Assembly: GCA_030642005.1 (NCBI GenBank)
Contig: DAOWOP010000009.1
Span: forward strand, 1-26,811
Direction: 5' to 3'
Length of the DNA: 26,811 nt
Source of the DNA: Planctomycetales bacterium
GTDB taxonomy: Bacteria; Planctomycetota; Phycisphaerae; SM23-33
A model generated the notes under the pieces. The model had not been told where the DNA came from. It was given only the letters and a program-made list of their open reading frames with translations, and did not search any database. The position numbers and the translations under genes were made by a program. Positions 21,840-26,811 of the stretch are shown piece after piece (within the stretch, counting starts at the first letter, position 1; each line of letters starts with the position of its first letter).

Positions 21840-23318
21840 ATGCTGAGTTTGCTTTATTTCGACGTGGAGGATTTTACCTCTCCGCCGGGCCATCCTTCTC
21901 ATCGCCTGCCGGGTGAGTTCGCCAGGATCATGACGAAACACCGTTTTGGCGGCGGGTGTTTTCACATCATGGGTCAGAAGGTCCGCCACATGATCCGGCA
22001 TGGCCAGGATGATGTTATCAAGGCCATTGCCGCCCACGACGTTTCCCTGCACTACGACCGCGGCTCGATCCACCCGACGACGGCTGAAGAAACATCGCAG
22101 TTGCCGTGGCACGAGGCGGTCAGCCGGGTGCTTTTCCGCGAGCGGCCCGGGGTGGATCTGCTGATGGACGTTTTCGGCAAGTGCTCGGCCGTAACGCGGC
22201 ACGGGTGGATATGGTCGGCGTCCATCGCATACGCCGCCGGGCGGATGGGTCTGCCGTTCTTCAACGGTCCCTTCTGGCCGACCGGACACGGTGTCGTCTG
22301 GCTGTGCAACAACCTCGACATTCGTGGGTTGGAGAAGAACAGGGAGAAGGGGGCCGAACTGCTGCTCGATCAGGTCTATTATGACACGCCGAAATTCGAG
22401 CAGCGGCTCAAGCAGGTGCTGAAGAATCTCGAGGAACTCACCAGGCTGACGGATCACAGTTCGATGTTCGGCTGTCACCCGTCGTACACGCTCTACCGGC
22501 AGTATGTGGATTACAATTTCTCCAAAGGCAGGAATCCCAAACTCATCGACCTGCTTCCGCCGACTGAAAGAGGGGCCGACGTAGCGACCGTGCTGAAGAA
22601 CTTCGAGCGGTACATTGTCGCACTGAAGGCTGCGGCCGATGTTACTTGGACCAACGTGGCGGATATCAAACGGCGATACATGTATCGTCCCGTCCGCATT
22701 GCCCGGCGGCACGTGGAAGAGTTTGCCCAACGTGTTCTCGAATGTCGCGGGCCGGTCTATACCGACGTGCTGACCGCTGCCGAGGGCTTGTGCCTGTTGG
22801 CGCGGGCCGAATTGGCCCCTGTCGAACGCTACGAGGTTCCCACCGTGATGGGGCCTCTGTCGGCGTCGCCCCAGCCGCCGGCGGGGGAGGCCCTGCCGGA
22901 CGAGAAAGCACTGGCGAACTTGGCCGGCAGCCTGATAGATTGTGTTTACGGGACGGGCTTTTTGCCCGCTTATTGCCGGCTGCCCGGCACGGAGATTCGC
23001 ATTGCCCCGGCCTCGCTGGCGGTTCGGCTGGCACTCGCGTTTTTGGGTGCTGATGCCGAGGCCGTCGGCCCGCTGGACAATGTCAATCCGGCGGTGCTGG
23101 ACAACATGGGCGTGGATATGCCCTCTACCGAATGGGGGGCGCACGGGCCTATGTACGATGGTCGGCGAATCGTCGAGGAGGCGTCCGGTCAGGCATGGAC
23201 GCTCAAACCGGCTTTCCAGCGAGGCGACTATGCCGAGGACGTGGAAACTGCCTCGTACGAAAGGCCGATGATCCTGACCGAATGGGCCGAATACGACGGC
23301 CACGTGGTATCATATTGA
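21840..23318 (+). CDS. Polysaccharide deacetylase-like (NodB-fold) protein
   Basis: The 492-residue protein begins 'LLYFDVEDF', the usual first strand of NodB-type deacetylases with the acidic catalytic pair, followed by 'GGCFHIMGQKVRHM', 'HDVSLHYDRGSIHPTTAEE' (putative metal His residues) and 'GCHPSYTL'. I recall similar proteins from planctomycetes and verrucomicrobia, often beside DUF4091 genes. No signal peptide is visible. The C-terminal half (about 270-492) is less recognisable. It lies in the run after the transglutaminase-like gene and ends 12 bases before the DUF4091 gene. Deacetylation of a carbohydrate is the family guess; the substrate is unknown and the domain call is moderate. 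A 512-codon antisense frame covers it but has none of these motifs. Confidence 0.6.
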   Translation: MLSLLYFDVEDFTSPPGHPSHRLPGEFARIMTKHRFGGGCFHIMGQKVRHMIRHGQDDVIKAIAAHDVSLHYDRGSIHPTTAEETSQLPWHEAVSRVLFRERPGVDLLMDVFGKCSAVTRHGWIWSASIAYAAGRMGLPFFNGPFWPTGHGVVWLCNNLDIRGLEKNREKGAELLLDQVYYDTPKFEQRLKQVLKNLEELTRLTDHSSMFGCHPSYTLYRQYVDYNFSKGRNPKLIDLLPPTERGADVATVLKNFERYIVALKAAADVTWTNVADIKRRYMYRPVRIARRHVEEFAQRVLECRGPVYTDVLTAAEGLCLLARAELAPVERYEVPTVMGPLSASPQPPAGEALPDEKALANLAGSLIDCVYGTGFLPAYCRLPGTEIRIAPASLAVRLALAFLGADAEAVGPLDNVNPAVLDNMGVDMPSTEWGAHGPMYDGRRIVEEASGQAWTLKPAFQRGDYAEDVETASYERPMILTEWAEYDGHVVSY

Positions 23319-23330
23319 CAGGAGCGAACA

Positions 23331-24944
23331 ATGGCGACAAAGACATGGGCGTGGTTGACTGATTCACTGCACAGGGTCGGCCCGAACAGCCTTCCCCGGC
23401 GGAAGGCCGAGATTTTTCAAATCCAGGTGGCGCGGGGCGAGCGAATATCCTGCCAGTTGGGCGTTCGCGCGACCGGCAGCGACGAGCCGGTTACGGTGCG
23501 CCTCTCCTACAGGTCCGACGGCGGCGTCGCCGTCCGCGTCCGCCGGGTCGGCTACGTGCCCGTACCTCATTACAACACACCCGTAATCGACGGGCATCAC
23601 GAAGGGACTCTGCCCGGATACGTCGGCGACCCGCTGTTCGAGAAGGACAGCCTCCTGCTCTGGCCCGGTGAGACGGCGGCGTTCTGGCTGACAATCCTGG
23701 TGGACCGCACCTGCCGGCCCGGGCCGCAGAGGGTGCGACTGGCGGTTGATTTCAAAGGACATATCCACTACTGCGAACTTATTATCCACGTCTGCGACGT
23801 AACAATGCAGCAGCGGAAGGGCTTTCACGTTACCAACTGGTTTTACGCCGATGCGCTGTGCGATTTCTACGGCGTCGAACCATTCTCGGAAGGCTTCTGG
23901 CCGATCTTCCGGCATTACGTCCGCGACATTGTCGCCCATCATCAGGATACGCTCTACGTGCCGGTTTTCACCCCGCCGCTGGACGGCGTGAGACGCCCCA
24001 CACAGTTGCTTAAGGTTCGCCGACGGGCGGAGGGGCAATACGTCTTTGATTTCGCCGACGTACGGCGGTGGATTCGCTCCGCCGGGCGATGCGGCATCCG
24101 CCACTTCGAGTTCAACCACCTCTTCACGCAGTGGGGCGCAGCCAACGCCATCCGAATCTATCACGGCCAGGGGGCCGACGGGAAGTTGCTCTGGCGGCCC
24201 GGTACACCCGCGACGGGTAAGATGTATCGGACCTTCCTGGGCCAATATCTGCCGGCGCTCAAACGGTTCCTGGTGCGGGAGAAACTCATGGACCGCTGCT
24301 TCTTCCACCTTTCCGACGAGCCGCATGGACCGGCCCACCGGGCAAACTACTCCAGGGCGCGAACAATGCTGAAGCGAATTGCCCCGTGGATGAAGGTGAT
24401 GGATGCGCTTAGCGAAATCGACTTCGCCCGTAAGGGCCTGGTGGATATGCCCATCTCCACCATCCGCACGGCACAGGAATTCCTGGATGAGGGCATTGGA
24501 TGCTGGACCTATTTCTGCTGTGAGCCGCGTGGAAAATACCTCAACCGCCTCTTGGATACGCCCCTGGCGAAGATTCGCATGAGCGGCTGGCTGTTCTATC
24601 GCACCGGCGTGCAGGGCTTCCTGCACTGGGGTTATAATTACTGGTACAAGCGGAAAGACCGGCAGTTGATCGACCCATTCACCGTCAATGACGCTTACGC
24701 CGCGCCGGACTGGGCCTACGGCGATCCGTTCATGGTCTATCCCGGCCCGAACGGGCCGATTGATTCGGTCAGGTGGGAGGTTTTCGCCGAGTCGCTCCAG
24801 GACTACGCCCTGCTGCAATCGCTCGACGTGGACCAGGATGACAGATTACTGGCGGCAATCCGTGGGTACGATGACTTCCCCTTCTCGCTGGCCTGGATCA
24901 CCAACGCCCGGCGAAAACTGCTCACCCGCTCCAATAAGAGATAG
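23331..24944 (+). CDS. DUF4091 protein (putative glycoside hydrolase-like)
   Basis: The 537-residue protein matches the DUF4091 layout: a beta-sandwich N-terminal part (about 1-165), then a barrel-like domain with 'YVPVFTPP', 'HFEFNHLFTQWG', 'CFFHLSDEPHG' (the typical SDEP motif), 'GWLFYRTGVQGFLHWGYNYW' and the closing 'GPIDSVRWEVFAESLQDYALLQ'. Such proteins are thought to be glycoside hydrolases or carbohydrate-binding enzymes, but I know of no proven reaction for this one. It starts with ATG 23331, with AGGAG six bases upstream, 12 bases after the deacetylase-like gene. It is the last gene of the run; a hairpin follows. No signal peptide is visible, unusual for a glycan-degrading enzyme and matching its cytoplasmic-looking neighbours. 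Confidence 0.8.
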   Translation: MATKTWAWLTDSLHRVGPNSLPRRKAEIFQIQVARGERISCQLGVRATGSDEPVTVRLSYRSDGGVAVRVRRVGYVPVPHYNTPVIDGHHEGTLPGYVGDPLFEKDSLLLWPGETAAFWLTILVDRTCRPGPQRVRLAVDFKGHIHYCELIIHVCDVTMQQRKGFHVTNWFYADALCDFYGVEPFSEGFWPIFRHYVRDIVAHHQDTLYVPVFTPPLDGVRRPTQLLKVRRRAEGQYVFDFADVRRWIRSAGRCGIRHFEFNHLFTQWGAANAIRIYHGQGADGKLLWRPGTPATGKMYRTFLGQYLPALKRFLVREKLMDRCFFHLSDEPHGPAHRANYSRARTMLKRIAPWMKVMDALSEIDFARKGLVDMPISTIRTAQEFLDEGIGCWTYFCCEPRGKYLNRLLDTPLAKIRMSGWLFYRTGVQGFLHWGYNYWYKRKDRQLIDPFTVNDAYAAPDWAYGDPFMVYPGPNGPIDSVRWEVFAESLQDYALLQSLDVDQDDRLLAAIRGYDDFPFSLAWITNARRKLLTRSNKR

Positions 24945-24950
24945 CCCCGG

Positions 24951-25017
24951 CCTACAAGCGAAGCGGCGTCAGGTTAATAACGGCTGCGGTGCTGCCGAAC
25001 CTGACGGCAGCCTTCGT
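24951..25017 (+). terminator. Hairpin after the DUF4091 gene
   Basis: CGTCAGGTT (24967-24975) pairs with AACCTGACG (24998-25006), and the stem extends with small bulges to CGAAG/CTTCG on the outside. There is no clean U-tract, so this may be an mRNA end hairpin and not a classical intrinsic terminator. Confidence 0.45.
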
Positions 25018-25132
25018 TTCGTCGGCTGCTGATGCACAACACGCAACCACATCTGCGCTGTCCGGGCGGATATGGGTGAGAAATTACGGGGATGCAGGAA
25101 ATTTAATGGAAAACAATACAATGGGTGTCGGT

Positions 25133-26527
25133 TTATCTGCTGCCCAGTTTCTCTAGAAGCCCTCTGCTCTTATCTCGAACCAATGCGTTTGTGGCGTTTT
25201 TTTGTGCATCACGCAAGAGTCTTTTAAGCATATCCTTATCTTTTTGCTCCAGCAGTGCGTGAGCAACCCCTGAGGCAATGATTGCCTCCTTGTCCGCCAG
25301 TAGCGGAATGAGATTCCTGACTACTTCGGTACCGGAGTAAGTGCCCAGAGCCTCCGCGGCTGCACGTCTAAGATCCTTGTCCTTTAACCGCAGTAGTGGT
25401 GCGAGGGTTTTAATAAGCCTGGGAGATGCCCTGTGTCCAAAATTGCAGGAGTCCCCGATCCATGCGATGGCTGTTCGTGCACGAGTTTTGTCGGCACTTC
25501 TTACTTGCGATAAAAGGTACTCAATAGCCCTGGGGTCACGATAGGTGTGCATCATTGGAAAGCAGGCTTTGAATTTCAGCCTTTCATTCTTCCCTTCGAA
25601 TATTTTTGTTACAAAGGATTTGATCCGTTCTGGATCAGAAGGCCTGCGCCACTCCTGCATAAAGGGGCAATCCGGTACCCAACTGAGGGCCTCTGCAACA
25701 ACTGCTTCTCTATTACTTGCGAGTGCTTTTATCAAAAGAGGTGGGAATCTTCTGTATCTTCTCGAACAGCTACCACCAAGATGATTGATAACCCATGCCA
25801 CCGAATCGTCATCCTCGTTGTCAAGAATTGGCGTGAGGATATCCCAATACGTGTCGTCATTCAGTCTTGTAAAGACAGCAAGGCAGTGGCCCAGTAGTTT
25901 GCGTTCATCTTCTCTGGTTTTTCCTTTTTGCAGGACAAAGCACGTTCGTCTTGCCAGTTCAAGCAAACATTCCTTGTCCGTCATCCCGCTCAGGTAAACT
26001 TCAAAGGCCTTTGCATAAGGTTCCAGGCTTTTGTGCCCCGCTTTCTCCCATGTAGAGAGAACATGCTCAGCCCGAAGCCGGACTTCCAGGTCATTATCGT
26101 GCGTGGCTTTGCGTATCAATGCTTTGAAAGGGCGCCCGTACTCGATGAGTTGCCTTGTGGCCAACTTTCGAGTTTTCCACTTAGAGTCACCTAGTTTTCT
26201 TATCAGGACCAACACATCCTTTCTGGACATGGACAGGCGCTTCGTGCGGGGTAAGAGATGATCAAGTAATGCGGAAAGCCCTTCCTTCCCCATCTCTCGC
26301 AGTTTCCCCGAATCGAAAGACGAGCCGTCTCGTTTCATATCAGACAATATCGATTCAATATCAGGCTTCTCCGGCCCCCTTCGTGATTTTATCCCTGTGG
26401 TGGGAATGCCTTTGGGCTGATGGGACACTGTCGAGTTGGTGTGGTTTGCCTTGCTATGCTCATCGGCAGCAGATGGAACGACAAAGTAAAATGAGCATAA
26501 CAAGATTGGTATCACACCAGCCTTCAT
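25133..26527 (-). CDS. Secreted HEAT-repeat protein
   Basis: The 464-residue protein starts at ATG 26527 with a signal peptide ('MKAGVIPILLCSFYFVVPSAA', cleavage about residue 22), so it is probably exported. The frame is open upstream to 26629, but GGGGAGAA lies directly before 26527 and the signal peptide begins there. A charged linker follows, then helical repeats of the HEAT type: 'VLVLIRKLGDSKWKTRKLATRQLIEYG', 'LEVRLRAEHVL', 'AIEYLLSQV', 'LAPLLRLKDKDLRRAAAEALGTY' and 'LIPLLADKEAIIASGVAHALLEQ'. Such scaffolds mediate protein binding; no catalytic motif is visible. The gene is convergent with the DUF4091 gene across about 188 bases and is less GC-rich than it. I do not recognise a specific function. 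Confidence 0.75.
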   Translation of the reverse strand: MKAGVIPILLCSFYFVVPSAADEHSKANHTNSTVSHQPKGIPTTGIKSRRGPEKPDIESILSDMKRDGSSFDSGKLREMGKEGLSALLDHLLPRTKRLSMSRKDVLVLIRKLGDSKWKTRKLATRQLIEYGRPFKALIRKATHDNDLEVRLRAEHVLSTWEKAGHKSLEPYAKAFEVYLSGMTDKECLLELARRTCFVLQKGKTREDERKLLGHCLAVFTRLNDDTYWDILTPILDNEDDDSVAWVINHLGGSCSRRYRRFPPLLIKALASNREAVVAEALSWVPDCPFMQEWRRPSDPERIKSFVTKIFEGKNERLKFKACFPMMHTYRDPRAIEYLLSQVRSADKTRARTAIAWIGDSCNFGHRASPRLIKTLAPLLRLKDKDLRRAAAEALGTYSGTEVVRNLIPLLADKEAIIASGVAHALLEQKDKDMLKRLLRDAQKNATNALVRDKSRGLLEKLGSR

Positions 26528-26673
26528 TGTTTCTCCCCACCGCAAGCGAATGGTCAGCAGCATGGGCAGTCCCTCCCGCGCTTTCATTGGCCGCGCCGCC
26601 AGCCCAACGCCCAAACTCGTGGCGATCATACTGTAACATCATTTTCTACTACTGACGGGCTTACCTGTCAAGT

Positions 26674-26707
26674 GCCCTTTAGCCAATTATGCGGCCGCGC
26701 AAAGGGC
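26674..26707. repeat. Short inverted repeat near the window end
   Basis: GCCCTTT (26674-26680) and AAAGGGC (26701-26707) could form a 7-bp stem with a 20-base loop. It lies upstream of the HEAT-repeat gene. A minus-strand frame is open from the window edge to TAA at 26689-26687, which could be the end of another gene followed by this hairpin, but 41 codons is too short to judge. I see nothing else in 26650-26811. Confidence 0.25.
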
Positions 26708-26811
26708 GTATTCAACGGCCTTCAGTAACTTGTGAACTTGTACCCGTAACGTTGAGTTGGATGAGATTCGATGACGCCACAGCACGCCACGCAAGCCCGA
26801 GAGCATATCCA

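Noticed and set aside
21765..23303. 512-codon open frame antisense to the deacetylase-like gene
   Set aside because: It mirrors a GC-rich coding strand and has no recognisable motif. The plus-strand frame has family motifs and a start and stop that fit its neighbours.
23364..24818. 484-codon open frame antisense to the DUF4091 gene
   Set aside because: It is an antisense shadow; the plus strand carries the full DUF4091 motif set and an AGGAG start.
26687..26811. C-terminal end of another minus-strand gene
   Set aside because: The frame is open for 41 codons to the window edge, but no motif or ribosome site supports it; chance is adequate.

Overview
The window reads as a chromosomal segment of a Gram-negative-type, moderately GC-rich bacterium, most plausibly a planctomycete of the Phycisphaerae type and possibly from a metagenome. 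This placement is inferred from gene style: an LpxA for lipid A, a DUF4091 protein beside a deacetylase-like protein, HEAT and beta-propeller exported proteins, a GT3-like glycogen synthase, and many short repeats between genes. No rRNA, tRNA or CRISPR array was recognised. All coordinates and motifs come from reading the sequence; no database search was run.

Layout. 1-1491 (+): the 3' part of a transglutaminase-like protein whose start lies outside the window. 1492-1999: a repeat-filled gap. 2000-3202 (+): nagA, converging on a creatininase-family hydrolase (3222-3995, -). 4227-7088 (-): a two-gene isoprenoid operon, ispA then dxs. 7263-8111 (+): lpxA, converging on a YmdB-type phosphodiesterase (8188-9033, -). 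9034-9545: a second repeat-filled gap. 9546-11291 (+): a GT3-like glycogen synthase, converging on nth (11357-12013, -). 11357-18685 (-) is a compact co-directional run in the order: 1576-residue 2-oxoacid oxidoreductase/GltD fusion, MntA-HepT toxin-antitoxin pair, a 23-codon tail fragment, a beta-propeller lipoprotein, nth. 18826-24944 (+) is a second run: RecF-like ATPase, TOPRIM-like partner, cytoplasmic transglutaminase-like protein, polysaccharide-deacetylase-like protein, DUF4091 protein. 25133-26527 (-): a secreted HEAT-repeat protein.

Three things stand out. (1) Gaps between genes hold at least eight families of short low-complexity repeats, mostly as inverted pairs. Four genes (the first transglutaminase, lpxA, the ymdB homologue and nth) run into a repeat, so their last codons or stop codon are repeat sequence, and one repeat appears to be inserted inside another. 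(2) The giant fusion joins a complete aerobic-type indolepyruvate oxidoreductase to a complete GltD-type NAD(P)H/FAD/Fe-S module, suggesting a 2-oxoacid:NAD(P)+ oxidoreductase in one chain. (3) The MntA-HepT module is bracketed by two near-identical copies of the 3' end of that fusion gene, as if it had arrived with its own replacement gene tail. On the far side of the fusion gene lies an ATPase/TOPRIM-like pair resembling a two-gene phage-defence module, read into three carbohydrate- and protein-processing genes.
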